Of a DNA stretch of 64,000 bases, positions 34,688 to 43,274 are shown one piece after another. The notes beneath the pieces were generated by a model. That model did no database searches and was not told where the DNA came from. It worked only from the letters and a program-made list of their open reading frames with translations. The DNA is from Vicingaceae bacterium (lineage in GTDB: Bacteria; Bacteroidota; Bacteroidia; Flavobacteriales_E; Vicingaceae). Position numbers and translations under genes: made by a program. The stretch is from NCBI GenBank assembly GCA_018402765.1, contig JAGYIE010000003.1:434001-498000 (forward strand). The letters are read 5' to 3'. Positions within the stretch are counted from its first letter, which is position 1, and every line of letters begins with the position of its first letter.

Positions 34688-35214
34688 CTATTTACTACTT
34701 CTAGCTTTCTTTTTCATTATTTCATACTTGTCTTGAAGCTTTTGAAATTCTTCCTTTGCATCATCTGACAAATTTTCTAAATTGTGTGAGACGTTATTTT
34801 TTTTCTGGATATACTTGCGATCAATTTCTTCCCATCTGACTTCAGTTTCACTAGAAACTTCACTCACAAAAGCCTTAAATTCTTTTAAAACATCAGAATC
34901 CTTAATTTTTTCTTTTAGACTTTCTTTCTCTTGGATTTCTGTTTTTACGTTTTCATATTTTTCTTGTAGCCTTTGAAATTCATTCTCTTCCCCCTCGGTA
35001 AACTCTTCTAATTGGTCAGAAACTGCATTTTTCTTTTCAATATATTTACGTTCTATTTATTCCCTGTTAGCATCTGTTTCAGCAGATAGTTCACTCACAT
35101 ATGCTTCATTTCTAAAGTTTTTGATTGATTACTTTCATTTTTATTCCCACAACTAGAAAACAATCCGATCGTTCCGATAGAAATTGTTGCTACGATTAAT
35201 TTGTACGTTTTTAT
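34688..35214 (-). pseudogene. Decayed coiled-coil lipoprotein with two internal repeats
   Basis: Read across lesions, the minus strand encodes a lipoprotein. The leader is IKTYKLIVATISIGTIGLFSSC with a lipobox Cys. Two homologous repeats of about 70 residues follow, each with AFVSE.SSETE...R..I.RKYIQKK-like sequence, the second being better preserved. It ends EIMKKKARSSK. Lesions are ATA in place of the expected ATG (35212-35214), a frameshift between 35095 and 35125, and an in-frame TAA (35057-35059). That TAA lies where repeat 2 has a Glu codon, so a single GAA-to-TAA change explains it. Its terminator is intact. No family is recognised. Confidence 0.75.
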
Positions 35215-35384
35215 AATAGTTTTTTTTTGGTTCTATTATCTAAATGAAAAATACAAGCCAAATTTGTCTTAAGTAGTTATGTGTTTGTATTTCAAAAATA
35301 TAACTCACTTGTTGTGGTGGTAGTGATGTTTACGCTACGTGGTGGTTAATGCACACAATGTAGAATACTACTCCTGAAAATGAA

Positions 35385-36257
35385 TTAAAAATTAAGATAT
35401 AATTCCAATAAAACGAAGATGGCGAAAACTACTGAAGCTATGCCGTTAGTCGTAAAAAATGCCAGATTGACTCTAGATAAATCATTTGGCTTTACGATGA
35501 GGTGCTGATAAGTAAGTAATGACAAGAAAATTCCTGTTCCAATCCAATAGTATACACCAAAACCTGCTTGATATCCTGCATAGGATAAAAAACTACCAGT
35601 TAGTAAATGCAGAAAAGTAGAAAAAGATAAAGCTCCATCTTTACCCAAGAAAACAGGTATGGATTTTAATCCCATCTTTTTATCGAACTCATAGTCTTGA
35701 AGGGCATAAATAATATCAAACCCTGAAACCCAAAAAAGTACGGCAAAGGAGAAGTAGAGTGGAAGCCAAGCAAATGAGCCGACCACTACCAAATATGCTC
35801 CTATAGGCGCCAAAGCTAATCCTATTCCTAAAATCAAATGGCACAATGCTGTAAAGTGCTTTGTTAGGCTATACCCTAAAACTACTGCTAAGGCCACTGG
35901 TGATAAGTAGAAGCAGATTGTATTGGTAAAATAAGTAGTGGCAATAAAAAGAACGACATTTATTATTACAAACCATTTCGCTGAATTTGGAGAAATGGAT
36001 CCATTTGGAATTTCTCTAACTTCAGCAGTTCTTTCATTTGCCGTATCGATATCACGATCGATATATCTATTAAATGCCATTGCTGCGTTTCGTGCGAAAA
36101 CCATGCAGAGAATCATTGGTATAAAAGTTAACCAATCAAAGGAGTAGATAGAGAATTTAAACCCTAAAAAATACCCAATAAGCGCAAATGGCAATGCAAA
36201 AATAGTGTGGCTAAACTTTACTAGCGATAAGAAATTCTTAACTGGAGAAGCGATCAT
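35385..36257 (-). CDS. UbiA-family polyprenyltransferase
   Basis: This 290-residue membrane prenyltransferase has the first Asp-rich motif NRYIDRDID in AAMAFNRYIDRDIDTANERT and the second one in YALQDYEFDKKMGLKSIP. It has about eight hydrophobic segments. It attaches a polyprenyl chain to an aromatic quinone precursor, as in 4-hydroxybenzoate (UbiA) or the futalosine-pathway menaquinone enzyme (MqnP). Bacteroidota make menaquinone, so the latter role is likely but unproven. It is the last gene of the RimB/RimK/AstE-like operon, 22 nt after the AstE-like gene. Confidence 0.88.
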   Translation of the reverse strand: MIASPVKNFLSLVKFSHTIFALPFALIGYFLGFKFSIYSFDWLTFIPMILCMVFARNAAMAFNRYIDRDIDTANERTAEVREIPNGSISPNSAKWFVIINVVLFIATTYFTNTICFYLSPVALAVVLGYSLTKHFTALCHLILGIGLALAPIGAYLVVVGSFAWLPLYFSFAVLFWVSGFDIIYALQDYEFDKKMGLKSIPVFLGKDGALSFSTFLHLLTGSFLSYAGYQAGFGVYYWIGTGIFLSLLTYQHLIVKPNDLSRVNLAFFTTNGIASVVFAIFVLLELYLNF

Positions 36258-36279
36258 TCAATTTTTATTTTAGGCAAAT

Positions 36280-37224
36280 TTAATGATTCCCTATGTGGAA
36301 AAGTGCATCACCTTGGTTGATCAATGGCATATTATTATGACCGATTATAATTCCTGTATGCGATGCTTTCACCTTTGTTTCGAACTGCCCAAATGGATCT
36401 GTTATTTTTCCGATAATTTGATTTTTCTTTACCTCTTTGCCGGATTGAATTGTAGCGGTAAACATACCTGAGCTTTTTGCTCTCACCCAAAAGCTATTGC
36501 TACAAAAAACATTCTCTTCGTCATGAGGTGCTTGTGTTATCATTTCTAGATGTTTCATTACTCTTCTTGCTCCTCTAATTCCACTTTGGATAACATGCTC
36601 ATCGAATCGCATTGATTCCCCACCTTCAAAGACAATAATGGACTTTCCCATTTTGAAAGCCTCCTTTCTTAAGCTCTTATCGATTAATTTGGAGGCCATG
36701 GTAATAGGTGCATTAAACACATCAGCAATACTCTTGCTGTAGTCATCTGTCGGAGAAAAGCGGCATTGCGGATAATTGTATCTACTTGCACCTCCTGTAT
36801 GAAAATCTATTCCTAGATCTATCTCTTTTAACACTTTATGCGTTAAATTGTAGGCCACTCTTGCTGCTAAAGAGCCTGTATTGCTTCCAGGAAAGCTTCT
36901 ATTGATATCTTTTCCATCAGGCACTTCTCTCGAAAAGTTCAGAAACCCATAGATATTCATTATCGGAATTGCGATTACAGAGCCACAATGCAAATGCTCA
37001 AATGTGTGGTTGGCGACCATCCTTCGTACTATTTCTACCCCATTTACTTCATCTCCATGCAGTCCGCCACTTAGCAATAAGATTGGCCCTGGGTTTTTAC
37101 TTCTATATACATAAATCGGTAAATCTATTTTAGTTCCTGATGCTAATCTTGCTATATTTAAGGTGATTACGGTATTTTCTCCAGGTTTAACACCTTGTTT
37201 GTTGATGGAAATCATCTTATTCAT
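36280..37224 (-). CDS. Succinylglutamate desuccinylase/aspartoacylase-family zinc hydrolase
   Basis: This 314-residue M14-type zinc deacylase or carboxypeptidase has the metal motif H56-x-x-E59 in LSGGLHGDEVNGVEIV and the third ligand H142 in IDFHTGGA. The conserved GKDINRSFPG segment holds substrate-binding residues. The C-terminal half is a small beta-rich domain (GMFTATIQSGKEVKKNQIIG). The substrate is unknown. Its position 17 nt after rimK and with a RimB-like protease suggests it acts on glutamylated or amino-acid-capped products, which is inference from context only. Confidence 0.88.
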   Translation of the reverse strand: MNKMISINKQGVKPGENTVITLNIARLASGTKIDLPIYVYRSKNPGPILLLSGGLHGDEVNGVEIVRRMVANHTFEHLHCGSVIAIPIMNIYGFLNFSREVPDGKDINRSFPGSNTGSLAARVAYNLTHKVLKEIDLGIDFHTGGASRYNYPQCRFSPTDDYSKSIADVFNAPITMASKLIDKSLRKEAFKMGKSIIVFEGGESMRFDEHVIQSGIRGARRVMKHLEMITQAPHDEENVFCSNSFWVRAKSSGMFTATIQSGKEVKKNQIIGKITDPFGQFETKVKASHTGIIIGHNNMPLINQGDALFHIGNH

Positions 37225-37241
37225 ACTCCGAAAATTATTGT

Positions 37242-38150
37242 TTAAGCGCCAACCTTATCTTTTAGGCTACTCTTTTTACTTGCGTTTCCTTCGATATATT
37301 CAATTATTTTGCCTGCAATATCTACCTTTGTGGAATGCTCAATACCTTCCAGACCCGGCGAAGAATTAACTTCTAATATTAGTGGACCTCTTTCAGATTG
37401 CAGCATATCAACACCGGCAATACTAAGTCCCATCGCTTTAGCAGCTTTGATTGCTGCTGTTTTTTCATTTCTTTTTAATTTAATAGCTGAAGAGCTGCCA
37501 CCTCTATGCAGATTTGAGCGAAACTCTCCTTCCCTCCCTTGCCTTTTCATTGCACCTACAACCTCTCCGTTTACCACGAATGCTCGTATATCAGCGCCAC
37601 CGGCCTCTTTAATAAATTCTTGAACTAGAATATTGGTATTTAATCCCCAGAAAGCTTCAATAACGGACTTGGCAGCTTTTTGTGTTTCTGCCAATACCAC
37701 TCCAAGACCTTGTGTGCCTTCCAATACTTTTATAATAAGCGGAGTTCCGCCTACACTTTTAATCAGGTTAGAAATGTCATCAGGATGTCTAGCAAAAGCT
37801 GTTTTAGGAATATCAAGACCTTCTCTTGACATAATTTGTATACTTCTTAATTTATCACGAGAACGAGTGAGCGCAACAGATTTAACTGTAGTAAACACAT
37901 TACACATTTCAAACTGACGAATTATAGATGCACCGTAAAAGGTAACAGATGCTCCAATTCGCGGAATTATAGCATCAAATCCTTGTAGTTTCTCGCTACC
38001 ATAGTATATCGCGGGATCTTGTTTTTGATTGACGATGTAGCATTTTGTATGGTCAAGTACATGCACTTCGTGTCCTCGAAGCTGAGCCGCTTCAACCAAT
38101 CGACGAGTGGAATATAATTTTTTGTTTCTAGATAGAATTGCAATTTTCAT
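37242..38150 (-). CDS. rimK: RimK-type alpha-L-glutamate ligase
   Basis: This 302-residue ATP-grasp ligase is collinear with E. coli RimK, which adds glutamates to the C-terminus of ribosomal protein S6 and can make poly-alpha-glutamate. It begins [20 protein letters not shown]. It has [19 protein letters not shown] for nucleotide binding, [20 protein letters not shown], and the metal-binding end [16 protein letters not shown]. It follows the RimB-like gene by 15 nt. The three-gene order RimB-like, RimK, deacylase suggests regulated modification and reversal. Confidence 0.93.
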   Translation of the reverse strand: MKIAILSRNKKLYSTRRLVEAAQLRGHEVHVLDHTKCYIVNQKQDPAIYYGSEKLQGFDAIIPRIGASVTFYGASIIRQFEMCNVFTTVKSVALTRSRDKLRSIQIMSREGLDIPKTAFARHPDDISNLIKSVGGTPLIIKVLEGTQGLGVVLAETQKAAKSVIEAFWGLNTNILVQEFIKEAGGADIRAFVVNGEVVGAMKRQGREGEFRSNLHRGGSSSAIKLKRNEKTAAIKAAKAMGLSIAGVDMLQSERGPLILEVNSSPGLEGIEHSTKVDIAGKIIEYIEGNASKKSSLKDKVGA

Positions 38151-38165
38151 TTTATGTATGTGCGT

Positions 38166-38594
38166 TTATGAGATTTTGGTTTTTGATACATCGATAAGAT
38201 ACCCATTTTGAAGAAGTTTTCTTCCAACTAAGACAGGGAACTTCATTTTTTGTCTGTCGGTAAGACTAACATCAGTTAAGTAAGTTTTGCCTGCTAATGT
38301 TATTTTAGTTTTTATGACGTACCGATTCTCTTTTTTCCCATTTGAACTTCTTACTTTTTTCTTTTTGAATTCGGGGCTAGTAAAAATCTGCGCTTTGTAC
38401 TCCGGATGCTCTGGATCTAGAATATCAAAATGAAGAACTGCCTTTTCGTCAATTTCTTCTACCCACATTTTATGACAATGCAATGCTGCGCTATATGCTC
38501 CTGTATCTATTTTTGCAGCAATACGGCTTAGATTTAGACTCGGAAAGTCAAGATATTCAATCCTTCCAATTAAAACTTTTTCTTTTTTGGCCAT
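38166..38594 (-). CDS. RimB-like retropepsin-fold protease (Zn_protease family)
   Basis: This 142-residue protein of the PF05618 family (named for a zinc protease but retropepsin-like) has the aspartic-protease-type motif DTGAYSAALHC at D30-T31-G32-A33. The middle has FKKKKVRSSNGKKENRYV and the end VLVGRKLLQNGYLIDVS, where family members have a GR-x-x-L block. In Pseudomonas the homolog RimB acts with RimK on S6 glutamylation. Here the gene precedes rimK by 15 nt and is the first gene of the operon. Confidence 0.85.
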   Translation of the reverse strand: MAKKEKVLIGRIEYLDFPSLNLSRIAAKIDTGAYSAALHCHKMWVEEIDEKAVLHFDILDPEHPEYKAQIFTSPEFKKKKVRSSNGKKENRYVIKTKITLAGKTYLTDVSLTDRQKMKFPVLVGRKLLQNGYLIDVSKTKIS

Positions 38595-38634
38595 TTCAAG
38601 GTATTAATTCATCCTCACTATTTGCTAGTGGTGG

Positions 38635-38642
38635 TATTTTTG
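38635..38642 (+). promoter_or_regulatory. Candidate -7 element of ettA (TATTTTTG)
   Basis: It matches TAnnTTTG, 47 nt upstream of the ettA ATG. No -33 TTG was found at proper spacing. Confidence 0.3.
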
Positions 38643-38689
38643 TCAAATTTGCATAAAATATTGAAACCGATATCAAATAATAGAATATT

Positions 38690-40372
38690 ATGAGCGACGA
38701 TAAGAAGATTATTTTTTCAATGGTTAATGTCTCTAAGGTTTTACCTTCAGGAAATACCATTTTAAGTAACATTTATTTGTCCTTTTACTATGGCGCAAAG
38801 ATTGGAATTATTGGTCTTAACGGATCAGGAAAGTCTACGTTGATGCGTATTATAGCAGGAGATGACAAAGATATCAAAGGGGAAGTTGTTTTCTCAGATG
38901 GATACAAAGTAGGAATGCTTTCTCAGGAACCATATTTAGATCCTGAAAAAACTGTGAAGCAGACAGTGGAAGAAGGGGTACAAGAAATTGTAGATGTTTT
39001 GAAAGCTTATGAAGCGTGTAATGAAAAATTTGGTGATCCTGAAGTATTAGAAAATCCTGACAAGATGGAGGCTTTAATGAAGGAGCAAGCTCAATTGTCG
39101 GATAAAATTGATCAATACAATGCATGGGAATTAGACCAAAGATTGCAGCGCGCAATGGATGCCTTGCAGTGTCCTGATGGAGATACGCCTGTAACTGTAT
39201 TATCTGGAGGGGAGAGAAGAAGAGTAGCTTTATGTCGTTTACTTTTGCAAGAGCCTGATGTATTGTTATTGGATGAGCCTACTAACCACTTGGATGCAGA
39301 GTCTGTGTTCTGGCTAGAGCGTCATTTGCAGCAGTATAAAGGAACTGTAATTGCAGTAACTCACGATAGATACTTCTTAGATAATGTAGCTGGTTGGATT
39401 CTTGAATTGGATAAGGGAAAAGGTATTCCTTGGGAAGGAAATTACTCTTCTTGGTTAGATCAGAAAACGAAGAAAATGGCGCAGGAAGAGAAATCGGAGA
39501 GTAAGCGTAGAAAGAATTTAGAAAGAGAATTAGAGTGGGTAAGAATGAGCCCTAAAGGTCGTCAGAGCAAATCTAAGGCCCGTTTGAATAACTACGACAA
39601 AATGATGAGCGAAGGTGGGATGAAGAAGGAATCTACCTTAGAGATTCCAATTCCTAACGGACCTCGATTGGGTAATGAAGTAATTGAAGCTAAAAAAGTA
39701 GCTAAAGCATTTGACGGTAAAATTCTTTTTGACGATTTGAATTTTAGACTGCCTCCTGCAGGTATTGTGGGTATTATCGGACCAAATGGTGCAGGTAAAA
39801 CCACACTTTTCCGTCTGATTATGGACGAAGAGAAGCCAGATAATGGAGAATTTGCAGTTGGTCAAACCGTGGAATTAGGATATGTAGATCAGACACATAA
39901 AGATTTAGATCCTGAAAAGACGATTTACGAAGTAATTAGTAATGGTCAAGAACATATAGAGGTGGGCGGACAAACGCTAAATGCTAGAGCGTATATCTCT
40001 CGATTTAACTTCTCAGGTTCTGATCAGAATAAAAAAGTAGGCGTTTTATCAGGGGGAGAACGTAACCGACTGCATTTGGCAATGACGCTGAAAACAGAAG
40101 CTAACGTTTTGCTATTGGATGAGCCGACAAACGATATTGATGTAAATACATTACGAGCACTCGAAGAGGGTATTGAAAACTTTGCAGGATGTGCCGTTGT
40201 AATCTCACACGATAGATGGTTCTTGGACAGAATTTGTACGCATATTCTTGCTTTCGAAGGCAATGGTGATGTGTATTACTTTGAAGGAGGCTATTCTGAT
40301 TACGAAGAAAATAGAGCCAAGCGATTAGGTAAAGAACCAACTCGATTTAAATATAAAAAGTTAGTTGATTAA
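38690..40372 (+). CDS. ettA: Energy-dependent translational throttle protein EttA (ABC-F)
   Basis: This 560-residue soluble ABC-F ATPase binds the ribosomal E site and gates translation with energy charge. Two nucleotide-binding domains are present. The first has Walker A GLNGSGKST, signature LSGGERRRVALCRLLL and Walker B LLLDEPTNHLD. The second has GPNGAGKTT, LSGGERNRLHLAMTL and LLLDEPTNDID. Between them lie the linker and the toe/arm region with KKMAQEEKSESKRRKNLE. The length and the N-terminal KVLPSGNTILSNI match the EttA subgroup. A strong terminator follows at 40397-40435. Confidence 0.95.
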   Translation: MSDDKKIIFSMVNVSKVLPSGNTILSNIYLSFYYGAKIGIIGLNGSGKSTLMRIIAGDDKDIKGEVVFSDGYKVGMLSQEPYLDPEKTVKQTVEEGVQEIVDVLKAYEACNEKFGDPEVLENPDKMEALMKEQAQLSDKIDQYNAWELDQRLQRAMDALQCPDGDTPVTVLSGGERRRVALCRLLLQEPDVLLLDEPTNHLDAESVFWLERHLQQYKGTVIAVTHDRYFLDNVAGWILELDKGKGIPWEGNYSSWLDQKTKKMAQEEKSESKRRKNLERELEWVRMSPKGRQSKSKARLNNYDKMMSEGGMKKESTLEIPIPNGPRLGNEVIEAKKVAKAFDGKILFDDLNFRLPPAGIVGIIGPNGAGKTTLFRLIMDEEKPDNGEFAVGQTVELGYVDQTHKDLDPEKTIYEVISNGQEHIEVGGQTLNARAYISRFNFSGSDQNKKVGVLSGGERNRLHLAMTLKTEANVLLLDEPTNDIDVNTLRALEEGIENFAGCAVVISHDRWFLDRICTHILAFEGNGDVYYFEGGYSDYEENRAKRLGKEPTRFKYKKLVD

Positions 40373-40396
40373 ATTCCTTTTAATTGTAGAATATAA

Positions 40397-40435
40397 AACT
40401 CCCTTTAGCTATTTCAGCTGAAGGGAGTTTTTTTT
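40397..40435 (+). terminator. Rho-independent terminator of ettA
   Basis: A 14-bp stem (40397-40410 with 40416-40429, one mismatch) with a 5-nt loop is followed by a T run. Very similar hairpins (AACTCCCTTTAGC stem) end cassettes A and B and the small lipoprotein gene of F, so this one marks the left border of the cassette array. Confidence 0.9.
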
Positions 40436-40439
40436 GCTT

Positions 40440-40610
40440 TTATTATAAGTTGCTCGTTACCCATATGTTAAAAAATAACTTTTTTGTAACCTATTAAACT
40501 TAAGTCAAAATCACTATTGGCGTGCCTTTGAGCAATTTTTATGGTGGATTGTAACTTTTTGTTTTAGAGGTAGGTATAGGAATTGTAAATTTTCGTAATT
40601 AAGTTTGGGT
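40440..40610 (+). repeat. Cassette A leader (copy 1)
   Basis: This is the first of six related ~170-nt leaders, the others ending at 43447, 46428, 49545, 52650 and 55773. All share the run TTAAAAAATAAC near the start, a TTGTAACTTTTTGTTTTAGAG block, and end AATTAAGTTTGGGTATG at the small-ORF start. The TAAGTTTG there matches TAnnTTTG. A CCACTAT/ATAGTGG inverted repeat is present in several copies. Here it is TCACTAT/ATGGTGG. Confidence 0.75.
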
Positions 40611-40818
40611 ATGACAAAGAGAGAAATTGACCAATTCTTTAAACCTGCCGAACATCCTTGTATGTTAGTTGGGTCTTGCTCTCTCTCTCTCTCTCTCTGC
40701 AGAATCTAGGTTTCGAGAGGTTGTTCGTTATTTATTTTATGGAAAATGTACGTTTTATTGGTGTAGCTGCTCGATTGAGAAACTATGCCTAATACATGTA
40801 ATAACCATAAAACTTTAA
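40611..40818 (+). pseudogene. Small leader ORF of cassette A, out of frame at CT tract
   Basis: Starting at ATG 40611 the frame matches the other copies (TKREIDQFFKPAEHP...). It enters a tract of ten CT units (40679-40698), where it falls out of register and stops at TAG 40707-40709 after 32 codons. The downstream part (40699-40818) is fully open in another frame. It would continue with AESRFREVVRYLFYGKC, homologous to the other copies, and would stop 2 nt before the lipoprotein ATG. Eight or eleven CT units would restore one frame. It is either a phase-off state or a disabled copy. Confidence 0.7.
40679..40698 (+). repeat. (CT)10 tract in small ORF A
   Basis: Ten CT units encode Ser-Leu repeats. 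Copies 2 and 6 with the same downstream sequence have five units. Five and ten differ by 10 nt, hence a different reading frame. Confidence 0.95.
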
Positions 40819-40820
40819 AA

Positions 40821-42224
40821 ATGAAAAAGATTAATTACATAACAATGGCTGCCTTTTCGGCAATAATGATTACTTCTTGTGAGAAGGAGGATATTATAGA
40901 GAGTGAAGATGAGAATAAACTTGTTACTTCAATTAAGTATGAACTAAATAACATTCCTTTAGATAAAATTGCAAAAGCTTCGATGATTAAAGATAAGTCA
41001 GGGAGTGATTATATTTATAATTATTCTATGCTATCATCAAATCCCGATGATGCCGATGAGGAAAAAATAAATAACTTACTCTTCAAATTAGCTGAGGCCA
41101 CAGCGCCTTTGATTAAAGATATTAATTTCAATCAATTAATACTAAATATGGTTATTAATTCTGAAACGCAATCAGCTAATTTATTAGAATTACAAACTAC
41201 AGCACCTAACTTTTATGATCAGATAAATCAAAATTTGAATGTATATGGTTTAAGTCTTCAGACGATTGCAGATAATTTAACTTATCAACCTGTTGCACCA
41301 AATATGGATTATCCAGAAACTGCCCAACCGGAATATTATGTGCCGGCTATTTTTGTTCCGAACATTGATATTGCAGATCTTTCTTATCAACCAATAATTT
41401 CACCAAATTTAGAAGTCAACGCATTAGAAGATATATTATTAGAAGACAATGTGATAGGCTGGTATTATGAAAATGAAACGGATGAGGATATAACTGAGAC
41501 GTTAGTTGATGAAGAAAGTTCTTTCAATACAACAAATCCATTATTCTTTATAGATCATGCAGTAACGACAACGCATTTAATACCTAATCCAAACGCAACT
41601 GCTTACTATGGAATAGATAGTTGTATTTATGCTGATTCTAGTAGTGGTAAATTAGCAGCAAGAAATAATTTACTTTCCAATAATTTGGCAGCAATAAGAA
41701 GTTTTAGCTCTAGAGAACATAGGATTAAAGGTGCAAATTATCAATACGAAAGTAGATGGAGTGGGAAATCTGAATTTGCTATTGTAGGGTATAGAATAGA
41801 GCCGAACGGAACTCATCATTGGGAGTACTCAGGAAGGCATGGTCATAAAGTAATCAGTAAAATTTCGCGATCTGCTGTACAGACTGCTAAAATGCAATGG
41901 AATTGGAGCCATCATTCAGATGATTGGCAACCGTTTTATAATTCATGGAACTTCCCTAATTATCCTCAGGGTGGTGTAAATTATTTTTATTGGAATACTT
42001 TTGAAAGAGACTGGAATCGAGATTTAAAAGCTCTGGGCACGGTTTCCAGAAATGGTACGACAATACATTTAAAAGGCAACATGAGGTACAGTAGTAATTG
42101 GTATGCCTGGATTCCGAATACAGTACATATTCACAATACACAATTTGTTTGGATTGACTATTATTGGTCACATTGGAATAATTCATGGAAATCAGATTTT
42201 AGACTATGGAAAGTCTTCATTTAA
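40821..42224 (+). CDS. Cassette A lipoprotein
   Basis: This 467-residue predicted lipoprotein has the leader MKKINYITMAAFSAIMITSC with the lipobox Cys at residue 20, followed by acidic residues, a Bacteroidota surface-export-like pattern. The start at 40821 is preferred to 40785 because it directly begins the signal peptide and follows the small-ORF frame by 2 nt. The N-terminal half is acidic and Asn-rich. The C-terminal 170 residues are rich in Trp, His and Tyr (e.g. HHWEYSGRHGHKV, WYAWIPNTVHIH) and are unlike the other cassettes. The function is unknown. It is paired with the barrel protein at 42276. Confidence 0.7.
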   Translation: MKKINYITMAAFSAIMITSCEKEDIIESEDENKLVTSIKYELNNIPLDKIAKASMIKDKSGSDYIYNYSMLSSNPDDADEEKINNLLFKLAEATAPLIKDINFNQLILNMVINSETQSANLLELQTTAPNFYDQINQNLNVYGLSLQTIADNLTYQPVAPNMDYPETAQPEYYVPAIFVPNIDIADLSYQPIISPNLEVNALEDILLEDNVIGWYYENETDEDITETLVDEESSFNTTNPLFFIDHAVTTTHLIPNPNATAYYGIDSCIYADSSSGKLAARNNLLSNNLAAIRSFSSREHRIKGANYQYESRWSGKSEFAIVGYRIEPNGTHHWEYSGRHGHKVISKISRSAVQTAKMQWNWSHHSDDWQPFYNSWNFPNYPQGGVNYFYWNTFERDWNRDLKALGTVSRNGTTIHLKGNMRYSSNWYAWIPNTVHIHNTQFVWIDYYWSHWNNSWKSDFRLWKVFI

Positions 42225-42275
42225 ATTCACTTGGGCGAGGATTGTATATCCTCGCCCGTAATTATAAAATTAACT

Positions 42276-42914
42276 ATGAAGTATTTAATCGTATTTTTTA
42301 TTGTTTTAGCTATGCCTTACTCAGTATTATCTCAGTCTATTTTAGGTGGTTATAATTCAACTGCTTCTGGTCATTCAATTTCGATTGACTATAATATTAA
42401 TAGAAATAAATTGGAGTTTGGTGTTGGACTTGGAATTAATCTACCAACTGAATATTTAGATCAAGGAATAAATCTATTTTACAAGAAAAAGTTATACCCA
42501 GTCAAAACTCATGAATATTTTGCATTTAAAACATATATAAACAGAAATATACTTGAAAAAACAAATTTTAACGTTTTTGTTTATTACGACTTCCAATTAA
42601 GACGTTCTGGAGCTAGATCGCAATTATATTTAAGTCTCGGTTATGACTCTACTCTTGTTAAAGATAGACCGGAAGATGGGATTATTTATCAAGAATCTAT
42701 TGTTGAATATGGTCCCTATTTCTGGTTAGAGAATACAGTAGGTGTTGGTATGGATATTTTCCTAAGTAAAAGATGTTTTTTAAGACAAAAGGTTGGTCTT
42801 GGTATAACTATGATTTACGGTTATGATGAAGGAAACCAAATAGTCAACTTTAGTGGTAGAAGTAGTATGTACGGTTTTTTGGCATACTTCGGAGTAGGAT
42901 ATAGGTTAAAATAG
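42276..42914 (+). CDS. Cassette A outer-membrane beta-barrel protein
   Basis: This 212-residue protein begins at ATG 42276, which gives a signal peptide MKYLIVFFIVLAMPYSVLSQ. An upstream ATG at 42231 would add 15 residues before it. The mature part alternates hydrophobic and polar residues with many Tyr, Phe and Gly, as in small OMP_b-brl porin-like proteins. It ends LAYFGVGYRLK. It takes the second-gene position that T9SS-sorted proteins hold in cassettes B-E. No specific function is recognised. Confidence 0.6.
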   Translation: MKYLIVFFIVLAMPYSVLSQSILGGYNSTASGHSISIDYNINRNKLEFGVGLGINLPTEYLDQGINLFYKKKLYPVKTHEYFAFKTYINRNILEKTNFNVFVYYDFQLRRSGARSQLYLSLGYDSTLVKDRPEDGIIYQESIVEYGPYFWLENTVGVGMDIFLSKRCFLRQKVGLGITMIYGYDEGNQIVNFSGRSSMYGFLAYFGVGYRLK

Positions 42915-43065
42915 TATTGTTTAATTTTCTTTATCTATTAAATATATTATGCCACTATTCTAAGATAAATATAGCTTAATTTCTATAGATGCTATTATCA
43001 AACTAAGTAAAAAGCTTATAGATAAAAATAAAAGAGTTTTTCCCAAATTGAGCTTTAGAAGGGTG

Positions 43066-43215
43066 GTTTCTATCACAGGCCAGTTGGTGCTAGAAGGCCG
43101 TTTGAATGATAGTAAAACTATAAATGTAGGCGCTCTAAAAACAGGTACTTACTTTTTGCAGCTAGAAAGTCAGCGCGCAGCTACTTATCGGGCCAATGTG
43201 TTTATGAAGGAATAG
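43066..43215 (+). pseudogene. Remnant of a T9SS type A sorting domain
   Basis: An open segment without a start encodes RRVVSITGQLVLEGRLNDSK and then TINVGALKTGTYFLQLES, ending FMKE and TAG. This is the C-terminal part of a type A sorting domain. The bases are richer in G and C than the neighbourhood. Upstream sequence (VFPKLSF) resembles a decayed FPNP motif. It appears to be the tail of a lost exported-protein gene, followed by the cassette terminator at 43234. Confidence 0.65.
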
Positions 43216-43233
43216 AAATGTATTGCTTTCCAA

Positions 43234-43271
43234 AACTCCCTTTAGCTATTTCAGCTAAAGGGAGTTTTTTT
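43234..43271 (+). terminator. Terminator closing cassette A
   Basis: A perfect 14-bp stem (43234-43247 with 43253-43266) is followed by a T run. Confidence 0.9.
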
Positions 43272-43274
43272 GTA

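Noticed and set aside
40679-40698. CT tracts considered as CRISPR or satellite arrays
   Set aside because: They are simple dinucleotide runs inside an ORF, with no spacer-repeat structure and no cas genes.
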